From contig JAPNXP010000005.1 of assembly GCA_028753945.1 (NCBI GenBank), positions 434,001-498,000 of the forward strand: DNA of 64,000 nt. The letters are read 5' to 3'. Below, piece after piece: positions 57,401-59,220 of the stretch. The notes under the pieces were generated by a model that saw only the letters and a program-made list of their open reading frames with translations, searched no databases and was not told where the DNA came from. The position numbers were made by a program, and so were the translations under genes. The stretch comes from Hexactinellida sp. DTS-2022. Taxonomy: Eukaryota > Porifera > Hexactinellida. Every line of letters begins with the position of its first letter. Positions within the stretch are counted from its first letter, which is position 1.

Positions 57401-57910
57401 GTGTTCCGTGAAATAGCAAGTCGCATTTTACACGAAATTTGAATGCTAATAAGCGAACTTGCTATTAGAGGAACAGAATTTACATTAAATGCTCGCTTGG
57501 GGACTGAAAAAAACTTGCTATTAGAGCAATTGCTTTAGTTTAGGCCATTATAATATAATTTTAAGGTACTGGTAAGGTCATTTTTGCGAAGCCGGTTTTA
57601 TATTAAAAAGGTGTTGGTCGATATTTTAGTAAACTCTTTAGTAAAGTTTCCGTATTTCCTTTAATAAATAACCTGTAATTTATATCTACATATTTGTGGG
57701 TTCTTAAAATCCTGGGCTCGTAAATGAAAATAATTACCAGCATTAATTAAGGAGACTATTAGAGGAAATACTATATTTCCCTTGTGTTTATTGCCTGCTA
57801 TATCAGGTCTCCCTCGATGTATGAGTATTCGCACTCGCATGCTAGCTCTCAATCTGCTGTCAAACATACTAATGGATCATCCTAGGGAGAGCGTAGCTGT
57901 GAAGAAAAAG
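10292..57910 (+). CDS. HERC1: HERC1-type giant HECT E3 ubiquitin ligase, 5' half (36 exons)
   Basis: HERC1 proteins are about 4,800-residue membrane-associated ubiquitin ligases with two RCC1-like domains, SPRY, WD40 and a C-terminal HECT domain. The window holds the first 1,856 codons. Exons: 10292-10387, 10643-10994, 11306-11454, 13188-13535, 14097-14189, 14524-14700, 15521-15586, 15918-16080, 16393-16472, 16947-17043, 17750-17890, 18359-18402, 18476-18553, 18993-19140, 19651-19822, 20444-20569, 22248-22413, 23971-24096, 26654-26836, 30518-30694, 31566-31689, 32078-32263, 33923-34150, 34497-34727, 35216-35366, 35993-36215, 43232-43324, 43627-43914, 45815-45982, 47468-47585, 48339-48470, 49814-49922, 53989-54125, 54861-54891, 57083-57345, 57807-57910. 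All 35 introns are GT-AG and every phase matches. Colinear similarity to animal HERC1 runs from the REG-x10-L-S-x-N-x-E motif in exons 1-2 to SIRTRMLALNLL in exon 36. The SPRY onward lies beyond the window. Residual doubt concerns the start codon and individual splice choices. Confidence 0.92.
10395..10620. repeat. ACAAA/CTAA simple repeat in HERC1 intron 1
   Basis: Runs of ACAAACAAAC pass into AACTAACTAACTTACTAAC and AAATAAATAAAT, ending about 20 bp before the exon 2 acceptor. Confidence 0.75.
11045..11219. mobile_element. TA-CAGT MITE, family D
   Basis: Starts CAGTCAGGTCTGCTTATTGT and ends near ATAAAAACTGTA. Interior motif TTGTATCAAGTTGAGTCCGC matches the other family-D copies. Confidence 0.7.
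11440..11700 (+). repeat. Threefold duplication of the exon 3 splice donor
   Basis: The exon 3 end and donor, TGCTCTGAG|GTGTGATATAG, occurs at about 11446, 11528 and 11642. The copies are separated by TATAGTTAG-rich sequence and followed by TACAGCCATTGTAAAG. Reading past the first donor meets an in-frame TGA at once. Confidence 0.85.
11713..11862. mobile_element. Inverted-repeat element with ACGCTCC ends
   Basis: About 150 bp, from ACGCTCCTAATCCTGG to GTCTTACGCTCCTGG, with an AGGAGCG inverted motif inside. The same element lies at 46187-46329, and in both places it follows duplicated HERC1 donors. Confidence 0.6.
11937..12093. mobile_element. TA-CAGT MITE, family B, founder of the minisatellite
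   Basis: Starts CAGTAGACTCTGTTAAAAT and ends ATTAACAGAGCTACTG. The adjoining array repeats its last roughly 38 bp. Confidence 0.8.
12094..13160. repeat. 1.07-kb minisatellite made from the end of a family-B MITE
   Basis: About 25 head-to-tail units of 42-43 bp. Each is ACGGTCCCCTGGTGTTCCTA plus TTAACAGAG(C/TC)TACTGTACTAAT. Length varies because GAGC alternates with GAGTC or GAGTA. The units are contiguous with no unique spacers. The array ends 27 bp before the HERC1 exon 4 acceptor. Confidence 0.95.
13849..14029. mobile_element. Inverted-repeat element, family K
   Basis: Ends AGAGCTCAGCTCTAGTAGAG and CTCTACTAGAGCTCAGCTCT, in HERC1 intron 4. Confidence 0.8.
14198..14363. mobile_element. TA-CAGT MITE, family D, fragment
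   Basis: Contains the family-D core (GTTTGTATTAAGTTGAGTTC, ATGTTCATAATAAAGG) without a clean left end. Confidence 0.6.
14364..14523 (+). repeat. GTT/ATT microsatellite running into the exon 6 acceptor
   Basis: Imperfect (GTT)n/(ATT)n sequence ends at TTGTTGTTGTTGTCTAG, the exon 6 acceptor, and so forms its polypyrimidine-type tract. Confidence 0.85.
14524..19822 (+). CDS. HERC1: HERC1 exons 6-15, RCC1-like domain 1 (RLD1)
   Basis: Encodes about residues 347-735, a seven-bladed RCC1-like propeller. Successive blades show the family pattern: FGFGSNGSGQFGLGNGS, GSYGRLGTGDTNN, LVYSWGEGESGRLGHGNS, LYTWGEGDSGKLGHNNS, VWSWGSPEGGKLGHGDM, VFSWGNGPALGL and VYAWGNNNNGQCGIGHL, each paired with a C/G-x-x-H-[ST]-x-x-L-[ST] strand. 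In HERC1 the RLD1 can act as an ARF/Rab guanine-nucleotide exchange and membrane-recruitment module. The domain is cut into ten short exons of 44-177 nt, and several introns begin or end in GTT repeats. Confidence 0.93.
14740..15297. repeat. ACAAA microsatellite block in HERC1 intron 6
   Basis: About 560 bp of AAAC/ACAG repeats with two longer internal duplications around CACATAAACAAACAGACAGG. On the reverse strand it is open in several frames only because of its composition. It is complementary to the GTTT block in intron 14. Confidence 0.9.
15299..15466. mobile_element. Inverted-repeat element in HERC1 intron 6
   Basis: Begins AGGTTTTATTTTAAGGTTGA and ends with the near complement GGCCTTAAAAAAAACCCT. 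The interior repeats GGTGTAACT motifs. No other full copy was seen here. Confidence 0.5.
16125..16298. mobile_element. TA-CAGT MITE, family C
   Basis: Ends CAGTCGACTCCGCTTAATAG and AAGCGGAGTCGACTG with TA flanks, set between GTT repeats in HERC1 intron 8. Confidence 0.85.
17094..17280. mobile_element. TA-CAGT MITE, family D
   Basis: Ends CAGTCAGGTTCTTATTATGA and AGCAGACCTGACTG with TA flanks, in HERC1 intron 10. Confidence 0.85.
17351..17452. mobile_element. TA-CAGT MITE, family C, short
   Basis: Starts CAGTCGACTCCGCTTAATTG, ends AAGCGGAGTATACTA, with the middle deleted. Confidence 0.75.
18417..18475 (+). repeat. GTT microsatellite running into the exon 13 acceptor
   Basis: (TTG)n then (TTA)n, ending TTGTTGTTTAG at exon 13. 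It nearly fills the whole 73-bp intron 12. Confidence 0.85.
18640..18975. repeat. Degenerate TATAGTTCCGGTTTACACT repeat
   Basis: Several copies of a roughly 20-bp unit related to the one at 6110-6330, interrupted by about 180 bp that begins GGGGCCGTTCAAACG. It lies just upstream of the exon 14 acceptor. Confidence 0.65.
19142..19480 (+). repeat. GTT then GTTT microsatellite at the start of HERC1 intron 14
   Basis: The array begins inside the exon 14 donor sequence and passes into about 300 bp of (GTTT)n. Confidence 0.9.
19813..19900 (+). repeat. Fourfold duplication of the exon 15 splice donor
   Basis: The exon 15 end GACAT|GTTAGTTCCATATTA is repeated four times at 20-30-bp spacing. The last copy again carries CCTACAGACAT. 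Reading through the first donor meets TAG within a few codons. Confidence 0.85.
19936..20238. mobile_element. Inverted-repeat element, family M
   Basis: Ends AGTGTTGTAAAATT and CTTACAACACTA, with several GGAAATTTC motifs inside. A second copy lies at 36513-36770. Confidence 0.65.
20444..36215 (+). CDS. HERC1: HERC1 exons 16-26, region after RLD1
   Basis: Encodes about residues 735-1375. Exon 16 (WPYCLDMKENTFRLLREFLE) matches the PYCVDLEESTFSHLRSFLE segment that follows RLD1. Exon 17 carries PLGQLLFKLMDSSTPQPIQ. Exon 18 carries LELGATLLIPPLPDRL and leads by exon 19 into GQLIQLQVMLESLSDEHTVI, like GQRMQLDIILTSLQDHTHVA. Exon 23 carries DWCWLVDTHRCGACLLGLL, like the VWLVDLERTIALLIG block. Exon 26 carries DELSEAYESIFRVRRELF. 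The region is alpha-solenoid. Introns 18, 19 and 26 host the three nested genes. Confidence 0.88.
20641..20819. mobile_element. TA-CAGT MITE, family D
   Basis: Family-D copy with a mutated left end (CAATCAGGTCTGC) in HERC1 intron 16, just before repeat S1. Confidence 0.7.
20851..22076. mobile_element. Hairpin-headed tandem-repeat element S1
   Basis: Starts CGAGCCCTTCGGTCTCGGTC and continues with palindromes GTCGCTTTGCGAC, GTGCTACGCAC and GGCCGCTATGCGGCC. Then come about seven units of roughly 140 bp built around TTAATTTGTTTACCTATTTG and AAATGCGAAATTCGTGTTCA. It ends in CCGGACAAACAAACAAACAC and an ATATAGATAT tail. Class unknown; a non-autonomous element with a central tandem repeat is the closest description. 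Confidence 0.8.
22079..22218. mobile_element. TA-CAGT MITE, family A
   Basis: Intact ends and TA flanks. It starts right after repeat S1 and ends 29 bp before the HERC1 exon 17 acceptor. Confidence 0.8.
22450..22617. mobile_element. TA-CAGT MITE, family B
   Basis: Starts CAGTAGACTCTGCTAGTAGG. The right end CCTATTAACGAGAGTTTA is degraded. It begins 37 bp after the exon 17 donor. Confidence 0.8.
22678..22865. mobile_element. TA-CAGT MITE, family C
   Basis: Full-length family-C copy with ends CAGTCGACTCCGCTTAATTA and AAGCGGAGTCGGCTG. Confidence 0.85.
23161..23946. mobile_element. Hairpin-headed tandem-repeat element S2
   Basis: Same head, roughly 140-bp units (about four) and tail as S1. Its tail ends 24 bp before the HERC1 exon 18 acceptor. 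Confidence 0.8.
24145..24455. mobile_element. Family F MITE material, partly triplicated
   Basis: Three copies of AGCAAGTTATTTTCAGTCCC-type sequence, each with AAAGCGAGCATTTAATG, ending in AAATGCGACTTGCTATTACAC. It is a rearranged family-F element with repeated middle, upstream of the nested NHL gene. Confidence 0.65.
24927..24934 (+). promoter_or_regulatory. Probable TATA box of nested NHL gene
   Basis: TATAAATA 66 bp upstream of the chosen ATG at 25000. It supports an independent promoter inside HERC1 intron 18. Confidence 0.5.
25000..26229 (+). CDS. NHL-repeat protein, third paralogue, nested in HERC1 intron 18
   Basis: Intronless gene for 409 residues on the same strand as HERC1, wholly inside the intron between exons ending at 24096 and starting at 26654. 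I use the ATG at 25000 because the protein then starts MAARYPIPPP, parallel to MAVRFPDPIH in the two upstream paralogues; the frame is open further upstream but without an ATG. It has a helical head and coiled coil (about 1-115, with many A, R, E and Q), then about six NHL blades with strands such as PLGVAINEATNQIFVANCNS. It is clearly older and more divergent than the tandem pair. A TATAAATA box 66 bp upstream of the ATG and an ATTAAA just after the stop suggest its own transcription unit. Function beyond NHL-type binding is unknown. Confidence 0.93.
   Translation: MAARYPIPPPAAYPVETRINRAIDGLIALLNLRRAQLLTQVRDAREEKRAAEVARQEMRTQLTTARTALQTLLKENPLQSMQERMVSELDQKMRELRTNIPAETELRWRCDTRDLEVSISRLGEITQVPVGLPNYATFHLPTVATGKEGSGPGELNEPLGVAINEATNQIFVANCNSHRVEIFSETGEYLNQLGDGRLHYPWGIAIHGNSLYVSSNMEHTVSKYSLTDFSFVKRIGKKGSNNGEFKSPQQLTTDPNGQVFIADSDNSRICVFDTDLNHIRNITHQALLYPIDVKLSHDRVYVLCPYKDQCMLVLSLEGDMLHSLISCGEGMDVLQPLFFCLDTNNNIVISDYGSHSIRVFSPAGNLLHTIGREGHEQGMFYQPYGIAIDTNGRLVCVSQNKNYCLQIFS
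26236..26241 (+). terminator. Possible polyadenylation signal of nested NHL gene
   Basis: ATTAAA seven bases after the stop codon, followed by a run of T. This would be an unusually short 3' UTR, so the call is tentative. Confidence 0.3.
26460..26590. mobile_element. TA-CAGT MITE, family D, fragment
   Basis: Degraded family-D interior (ATGAACAAGCCCTATGGTCC, AGGGTTTGTATTTCGTTGAG) just before exon 19. Confidence 0.55.
26855..27012. repeat. GCGCGCCT inverted-repeat element
   Basis: Starts ATCCAGGCGCGTAATTTGAA and contains TAGGCGCGCGAAAATCGAGAG and TAGGCGCGCAGAAAATTTTG. Related copies are at 53575-53700 and 56628-56780. Confidence 0.6.
27294..28100. mobile_element. Hairpin-headed tandem-repeat element S3
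   Basis: S1-type head, about four 140-bp units and a CCGGACAAACACACACAC tail. It is joined directly to S4. Confidence 0.8.
28102..28644. mobile_element. Hairpin-headed element S4, second subtype
   Basis: Same CGAGCCCTTCGGTCTCGGTC start, with TTC loops: GTCGCTTCGCGAC twice and GGCCGCTTCGCGGCC. The body is about 400 bp, unlike the 140-bp units of S1-S3, and the tail is TGGACAAACAAACACACAAC. Confidence 0.8.
28646..29219. mobile_element. Hairpin-headed element S5, second subtype
   Basis: Near-identical tandem neighbour of S4, ending in TATATATAGATAGATAGATAG. Confidence 0.8.
29514..30146 (-). CDS. Nudix-like protein with degraded Nudix box, nested in HERC1 intron 19
   Basis: Single-exon reverse-strand gene for 210 residues. 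An in-frame stop nine bases upstream of the ATG fixes the start, and a TATAAAC lies about 65 bp upstream. Residues about 35-75 look like a Nudix core: LTRESPIGTWSLPMC followed by a helix VARDHLTQIAGLDSG placed where Nudix enzymes have the AAxRELxEExGL signature. The metal-binding glutamates are absent, so pyrophosphohydrolase activity is unlikely. The C-terminal half (VFNQSHTQVLRALISWL, then IRALLGNPLSERNLS) recalls the helix and winged-helix tail of NrtR-like Nudix regulators. The assignment rests on pattern alone. It may be an ADP-ribose or nucleotide sensor. NrtR-like proteins are mostly bacterial, so transfer is possible but not shown. Confidence 0.65.
   Translation of the reverse strand: MTSICFQVCIAPLKRVTTNKDFSTEDYELCLTRESPIGTWSLPMCPLTANVDPSQVARDHLTQIAGLDSGQIFSLDVTNEIRDLIQYITICYIVAIPSESIVQNRPSVEVKFETLFDTISMSENATVFNQSHTQVLRALISWLKDQHADKLVRIDKIFQGGSEAFGMPISIRALLGNPLSERNLSPQEDKLLVALDNPVFQFLIGGHLTT
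30209..30215 (-). promoter_or_regulatory. Possible TATA box of the Nudix-like gene
   Basis: TATAAAC on the reverse strand about 65 bp upstream of the ATG at 30146. Confidence 0.35.
30235..30403. mobile_element. TA-CAGT MITE, family B
   Basis: Starts CAGTAGACTCTGTTATTAGG. It lies just upstream of the nested Nudix-like gene, beyond its putative TATA box. Confidence 0.75.
30952..31127. mobile_element. TA-CAGT MITE, family C
   Basis: Complete copy with TA flanks in HERC1 intron 20. Confidence 0.85.
31709..32040. mobile_element. Family F MITE interrupted by a family C MITE
   Basis: Left part AGTGGTGTTCGCCTAATAGC, right part TTGCTATTACGCGAACACCACTG. A complete family-C element with TA on both sides is inserted at 31742-31909. 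Confidence 0.85.
31742..31909. mobile_element. TA-CAGT MITE, family C, nested
   Basis: Ends CAGTCTACTCCGCTTAATAG and AAGCGGAGTCGACTG, flanked by TA, inside an older family-F element. Confidence 0.88.
32282..32435. mobile_element. Inverted-repeat element with long near-perfect arms
   Basis: About 154 bp with arms of about 37 bp: TTTACTTATCCACCGATCAT and GGCGTTTGTATTAAAA, mirrored at the far end. It begins 18 bp after the HERC1 exon 22 donor, and its RNA would fold into a long hairpin. Confidence 0.8.
32436..33623. other. AT-rich part of HERC1 intron 22
   Basis: Apart from the family-E MITE at 32660-32807 I see no gene. A weak inverted motif pairs GCCCGGCGCTTATTG (about 33322) with CCCGGTGCTTATTCGGGG (about 33508), probably a decayed element. 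Confidence 0.5.
32660..32807. mobile_element. TA-CAGT MITE, family E
   Basis: Ends CAGTAGAACTTCGTTAGTGG and CGAGGTTCTACTG with TA on the right. Confidence 0.8.
33624..33922 (+). repeat. GTT/ATT microsatellite running into the exon 23 acceptor
   Basis: About 300 bp of (GTT)n, (ATT)n and CTT variants ending TTGTTGTTGTTGTAG at exon 23. Confidence 0.88.
34308..34477. mobile_element. TA-CAGT MITE, family B
   Basis: Starts CAGTAGACTCTCGTTAATAT and ends ATTAACAGAGCTACTAT, 19 bp before the exon 24 acceptor. Confidence 0.8.
34869..35151. mobile_element. TA-CAGT MITE, family G
   Basis: Ends CAGTCAACTCCCGTTATAAC and AACGGGAGTTGGCTG. At about 280 bp it is the longest family-G copy here. It lies inside a looser TACGTACTAACC-type palindrome. 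Confidence 0.8.
35429..35596. mobile_element. TA-CAGT MITE, family E
   Basis: Ends CAGTAGAACCTCGTTGATAC and CGAGGTTCTACTG with TA flanks. Confidence 0.82.
35741..35977. mobile_element. TA-CAGT MITE, family E
   Basis: Starts CAGTAGAACCTCGTTAGTAC and ends GAGGTTCTACTA, only 15 bp before the exon 26 acceptor. Confidence 0.8.
36259..36438. mobile_element. Inverted-repeat element, family K
   Basis: Ends AGAGCTGAGCTTTGTAGAGT and its near complement, 43 bp after the exon 26 donor. Confidence 0.75.
36513..36770. mobile_element. Inverted-repeat element, family M
   Basis: Second copy of the element at 19936, ends GTAGTGTTGTAAAATT and CTTACAACACTA. Confidence 0.65.
36775..37080 (+). repeat. Displaced copy of the exon 23 end, its donor and intron 23
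   Basis: TAACTATAGAGAAG|GTGCCACTCCCTTAA matches the exon 23 end and donor at 34138-34165. The match continues through TTAGATTTTCCGCG and CCATCACTTAGCAATC into a family-B MITE at the same relative place. No exon 24 sequence follows. Confidence 0.8.
36908..37079. mobile_element. TA-CAGT MITE, family B
   Basis: Ends CAGTAGACTCTGTTAATAGG and ATTAACGAGAGTATACAG. It corresponds to the copy at 34308 through the segmental duplication. Confidence 0.82.
37985..38140. mobile_element. TA-CAGT MITE, family G
   Basis: Ends CAGTCAACTCTCGTTATAAC and ATAACGGGAATTCACTG. Confidence 0.82.
38433..38590. mobile_element. TA-CAGT MITE, family F
   Basis: Near-complete: TTAGTGTTCGCCTAATAGCA to TTACACGAACACCACTG. 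Confidence 0.8.
39712..39868. mobile_element. TA-CAGT MITE, family E
   Basis: Ends CAGTAGAACCTCATTATTAC and CGAGGTTCTACTG. Confidence 0.82.
39921..40108. mobile_element. TA-CAGT MITE, family H
   Basis: Ends CAGTCGAAATCGGGTTTTTT and CCCCCGATTTCGACTG. Confidence 0.82.
40230..40424. mobile_element. TA-CAGT MITE, family D
   Basis: Ends CAGTCAGGTTCTTCTTATTA and AGCAGACCTGAGTG. Confidence 0.82.
40580..40727. repeat. Inverted-repeat element, family N
   Basis: ACGGTCTATACAAACTAAG...AGAAATAGACGGTCTAC with internal TTTGTAGACCAAAAGCCC. Same as 49398-49530. Confidence 0.6.
40730..40898. mobile_element. TA-CAGT MITE, family I
   Basis: Ends CAGTCGATACCGGTTTTTTC and CCTGTTTCGACTG. Confidence 0.75.
41086..41255. 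mobile_element. TA-CAGT MITE, family I
   Basis: Ends CAGTCGAAACCGGTTTTTAT and AACCCGGTTTCGACTG. Confidence 0.8.
41723..42909 (-). CDS. Unknown protein with PH/GRAM/FERM-F3-like module, nested in HERC1 intron 26
   Basis: Reverse-strand gene of two exons: 42893-42909 (five codons plus two bases, MDRVI) and 41723-42830, joined in phase 2 across a 62-bp GT-AG intron. The product has 374 residues. Residues about 10-95 form a compact beta-rich module: ISKIILHKSIVTKMQES, then CQGLMTVTNKHILYAP, RWRLNKISKIEVSDK, SLSFETEDENISFEME and a closing basic helix VLKLVKKQKKKIFEKERKK. That order suits a PH, GRAM or FERM-F3 fold. The remaining about 270 residues are polar and Ser/Thr-rich with SSSEDDFTD and YDNLP stretches, as in adaptor proteins with phosphorylation sites. 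Starting only at the internal Met of exon 2 would lose the first strand, so I prefer the spliced model. No specific family is recognised. Confidence 0.75.
43014..43021 (-). promoter_or_regulatory. Possible TATA box of the nested PH-like gene
   Basis: TATAAATA on the reverse strand about 105 bp upstream of the ATG at 42909, still inside HERC1 intron 26. Confidence 0.35.
43232..57910 (+). CDS. HERC1: HERC1 exons 27-36, region before the SPRY domain
   Basis: Encodes about residues 1376-1856. Exons 27-28 are hydrophilic and weakly conserved. Exon 29 begins LRLESLKLVQCLLLSRGSK, like the LRLEALHQILVLLSG block. Exon 30 carries LQIKIKSAFNKILSYVF. Exons 31-33 are helical. Exon 35 holds MGSYINYLTRVVSTAKMKAH, like the GDFLVFLRRVVSSKAIQSK block. 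Exon 36 holds SIRTRMLALNLLSNIL, like the LRTRLLALHVLEAVL block that precedes the SPRY domain. Exon 36 ends in phase 0 with the donor GTTTGT at 57911. Confidence 0.87.
43418..43601. mobile_element. TA-CAGT MITE, family D
   Basis: Left end altered (CAGGGTCTGCTTATTG), right end AAAAACCTGACTG. It fills most of HERC1 intron 27. Confidence 0.78.
44483..44657. mobile_element. TA-CAGT MITE, B/E chimera
   Basis: Starts CAATAGAATTTCGTTAATAC, like family E, but has a family-B interior and right end (GGTCCCCTGGTGTTCCTATT...CTCTACTG). Confidence 0.7.
45099..45267. mobile_element. TA-CAGT MITE, family B
   Basis: Starts CAGTATACTCTGTTAATAGG. The right end is decayed. Confidence 0.75.
45475..45795 (+). repeat. 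CTAA/ACAAAC repeat before the exon 29 acceptor
   Basis: Mixed (ACAAAC)n and (CTAA)n for about 320 bp, ending 19 bp before the acceptor. CTAAC units resemble branch-point sequences. Confidence 0.88.
45959..46150 (+). repeat. Sixfold 32-bp repeat of the exon 29 splice donor
   Basis: The unit AATGCCACTCCATTCGTTAT TATGGTAATATG spans the last 24 bases of exon 29 and its donor ATG|GTAATA. Six units run head to tail, the last with two substitutions. Each extra unit supplies another identical donor. Read-through of the first donor meets TGA in frame. Confidence 0.92.
46187..46329. mobile_element. Inverted-repeat element with ACGCTCC ends
   Basis: Second copy of the element at 11713, again right after duplicated splice donors. 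Confidence 0.6.
46381..46640. mobile_element. Family G fragment followed by family E fragment
   Basis: CTCTCGTTATAACCAAGTCG...ACTTCGTTATACGAG, then CAGTATAACCTCGTTAGTAC running into GGAATTCGTATTAAC. Confidence 0.6.
47076..47398. mobile_element. Family B MITE interrupted by a hAT-like element
   Basis: CAGTATACTCTGTTAATAGG to TTCTGAGTCTACTG. The family-B sequence is split at GGCTAG by the insert at 47176-47305. Confidence 0.8.
47176..47305. mobile_element. hAT-like MITE nested in family B
   Basis: Ends CAATGGTTCCCAACC and GGTTGGAAATCGTTG are mirror images with three mismatches. The flanks GGCTAGAC and GGCTAGGG suggest an 8-bp target duplication, as hAT elements make. Confidence 0.7.
47604..47705. 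mobile_element. TA-CAGT MITE, family C, short
   Basis: Ends CAGTCGACTCCGCTTAATAG and AAGCTGAGTCGACTG. It starts 18 bp after the exon 30 donor. Confidence 0.82.
47757..47930. mobile_element. TA-CAGT MITE, family D, fragment
   Basis: ATTATGAACGTTCAAGGGAC to CATATTAAGCAGACGAAAA without clean ends. Confidence 0.65.
48529..48694. mobile_element. TA-CAGT MITE, family B
   Basis: Ends CAGTATACTCTCGTTAATAG and ACGAGAGTCTACTG with TA flanks, 58 bp after the exon 31 donor. Confidence 0.85.
48700..49397. other. AT-rich part of HERC1 intron 31
   Basis: No gene or named repeat seen. A short triplet of GATAAGTAATTACTCCAAATT lies near 49339-49390. Confidence 0.5.
49398..49530. repeat. Inverted-repeat element, family N
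   Basis: Second copy of the element at 40580, with AGACCAAAAGCCCTGCCGTC and AGACGGTCTAC. Confidence 0.6.
49564..49746. mobile_element. TA-CAGT MITE, family E
   Basis: Complete copy, close to that at 9723, 67 bp before exon 32. Confidence 0.85.
49948..50112. mobile_element. Family F MITE, reverse orientation
   Basis: AACAAGTCGCATTTTCTACG to AGGCGAACACCAATG. Confidence 0.7.
50192..50361. mobile_element. TA-CAGT MITE, family D
   Basis: Ends CAGTCAGGTTCTTTTATTAT and AGCAGACCTGACTG. Confidence 0.82.
50737..50838. mobile_element. TA-CAGT MITE, family C, short
   Basis: 102 bp with both ends intact and TA flanks. Confidence 0.82.
50870..51057 (+). repeat. GTTT microsatellite in HERC1 intron 32
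   Basis: (GTTT)n with GTTA variants, then TTGTTGTTTA units. It is complementary to the ACAAAC block at 45475-45795. Confidence 0.88.
51682..51852. mobile_element. Family G MITE
   Basis: AGTGAACTCTCGTTATAACC to AACGAGAGTTCACTG, with TA flanks. Confidence 0.82.
52327..52428. mobile_element. TA-CAGT MITE, family C, short
   Basis: Ends CAGTATACTCCGCTTAATAG and AAGCGGAGTCAACTG. Confidence 0.8.
53575..53700. repeat. GCGCGCCT inverted-repeat element
   Basis: CAAGGCAAGATTTTCTGC, CACACGCGCCTAAAA and TAGCGCGCCTAGAAAG. Relative of the element at 26855. Confidence 0.55.
53764..53951. mobile_element. TA-CAGT MITE, family E
   Basis: Left end decayed (AAGTAGAACCTCGTTAGTAC), right end CGAGGTTCTACTG. It ends 37 bp before the exon 33 acceptor. 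Confidence 0.8.
54141..54392. mobile_element. Family B MITE with its left end repeated four times
   Basis: Four successive copies of CAGTAGA(T/C)TC(T/C)GTTAAT-type ends precede one family-B body that finishes ATTAACGAGAGTAACAG. It begins 16 bp after the exon 33 donor. Confidence 0.8.
54861..54891 (+). CDS. HERC1: HERC1 exon 34, a 31-nt micro-exon
   Basis: Exon 33 ends in phase 1 and the open frame of exon 35 can only be entered in phase 0 or 2, so a link was needed. This segment sits between TTTTAG and GTAAGT, enters in phase 1, leaves in phase 2 and reads RSIILESSDNT across its junctions. It then joins exon 35 at 57083 (NDLQIQTPIDFF). It is the only candidate I found in the 2.9-kb intron. 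It lacks homology support because the segment is not conserved in length. Confidence 0.7.
55177..55354. mobile_element. TA-CAGT MITE, family F
   Basis: Starts CAGTGGTGTTCGCGTAATAA and ends GGCGAACACCAATG. Confidence 0.8.
55429..55622. mobile_element. TA-CAGT MITE, family D
   Basis: Complete copy with TA flanks in HERC1 intron 34. Confidence 0.82.
56029..56225. mobile_element. TA-CAGT MITE, family D, decayed
   Basis: CAGTCAAGTGACTCATG at the left. The interior GTTTGTATTAAGTTGAGTTC is intact. Confidence 0.65.
56628..56780. repeat. GCGCGCCT inverted-repeat element
   Basis: CAGGCTTTAATTCAGGCGAA to TTACGCGCCTGGATGAAACC. Relative of the element at 26855. Confidence 0.6.
57400..57545. mobile_element. 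Family F MITE, truncated
   Basis: GTGGTGTTCCGTGAAATAGC to GAGCAATTGC with the last part missing. It lies in HERC1 intron 35. Confidence 0.6.
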
Positions 57911-57918
57911 GTTTGTTT

Positions 57919-58098
57919 TTAGAGAATCCTTATATAGAGCTGAGCTCTAGTAGAGTTCAGATTTTTTCCCATACTAAAAGCCCAGGCTTACTTTCTAAAG
58001 GTCAATTTCAAACCCTGGGAAAAACTGACCTTTCTCAGTGCCTGAATACACATACTGAAAAACTGAACTCTACTAGAGCTGAGCTCTATACAAGTTAT
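57919..58098. mobile_element. Inverted-repeat element, family K
   Basis: Best-preserved copy: AGAGCTGAGCTCTAGTAGAG and CTCTACTAGAGCTGAGCTCT. It starts about 8 bp after the exon 36 donor. Confidence 0.82.
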
Positions 58099-58213
58099 TT
58101 GTTGTTTTTAATACCGAATAATAATATTTACTTGACTCAATTATTGCAACTAAGGAATTTTTTATATAACTAGGTATCCCCTTTTCATATAAGGTACTAC
58201 TGTATATGGATTA

Positions 58214-58398
58214 CAATTGACTCCGCTTAATAAGGTCAGTTTTGTTCCAGGGTAGTTTGACCTAATTAAGTGGAGAAATCTATTAACCGAAAATATTTTT
58301 AGTCAAACTGTAATTCCGTCCTATAAATCCTGTGAAATTTTGACCCAATTAAGCGGAGAAATCTATTAACCGGTGGCTCTATTAAGCGGAGTATACTG
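58214..58398. mobile_element. TA-CAGT MITE, family C
   Basis: CAATTGACTCCGCTTAATAA to AAGCGGAGTATACTG. Confidence 0.75.
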
Positions 58399-59220
58399 TA
58401 TATTTGGTATATATCTACTCTAATATGACCCTAGCCTATTAAAATGGTCTTTAAAATTAACCTAATTGAACTATCAATTTGGAACAATAAATAATTACTG
58501 GATTCCAATTAGCAGTTTCATTTGTTTTGTTTAATTCGTTTACTCATTTTATTCAAATTCAGTTCTTATGGTTTATACTACAACACTATATTATTGTACT
58601 TTCAGTTTAAATTTAACTTGAATTTCCATGATATATTTCATAGTATTATACGTACTATGTTTAGTCACAATCCAATTGCTATAATTTATGCTAATTTGAT
58701 GTTGTATACTGTATATAGTTACTAATTAGCCGTATTACTTATTTGCATATGATTTGGTGTTTACAATTGAATTAAATAATTTTTTGCTGAATCGAGTGCG
58801 TTATGTATAAAAATTATTAACGTGTTAATTAGTATTCGTATTGCGCATTAAATGATGTTCGCTTATTTAAACATACTACTACCATCTGTTCTAAATAACA
58901 AACTACCGTATTTACTGGAATAATCGCCTACCTAAGGGGTTGGAATTAGTAATAGTGAATAAATGTTAAATATACACTAGAACCTCGTTAATACGAACAC
59001 CAACGGAGATTTCGTTGCTCGAACAAACTGCATTAAGTTGAGGGTATTTTCCTGTAAAATTGTACAATCGTGTCAAACAGGCTGTAAATTGGTTTCTACA
59101 TTTTCATTTTAAGAGCTACATATTTTATTACATTCTGATCTCGTTAGTAGGGACGGTATATGGACATATTTAAACAGTATTTGTGTGTGTTCCTATAACG
59201 AAATGTGATTGCTTAATTAC

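Noticed and set aside
58522..58725. 67-residue frame in the last intron
   Set aside because: Low-complexity AT-rich sequence rich in Phe, Tyr, Ile and Leu, with no splice context or similarity to the expected HERC1 continuation.
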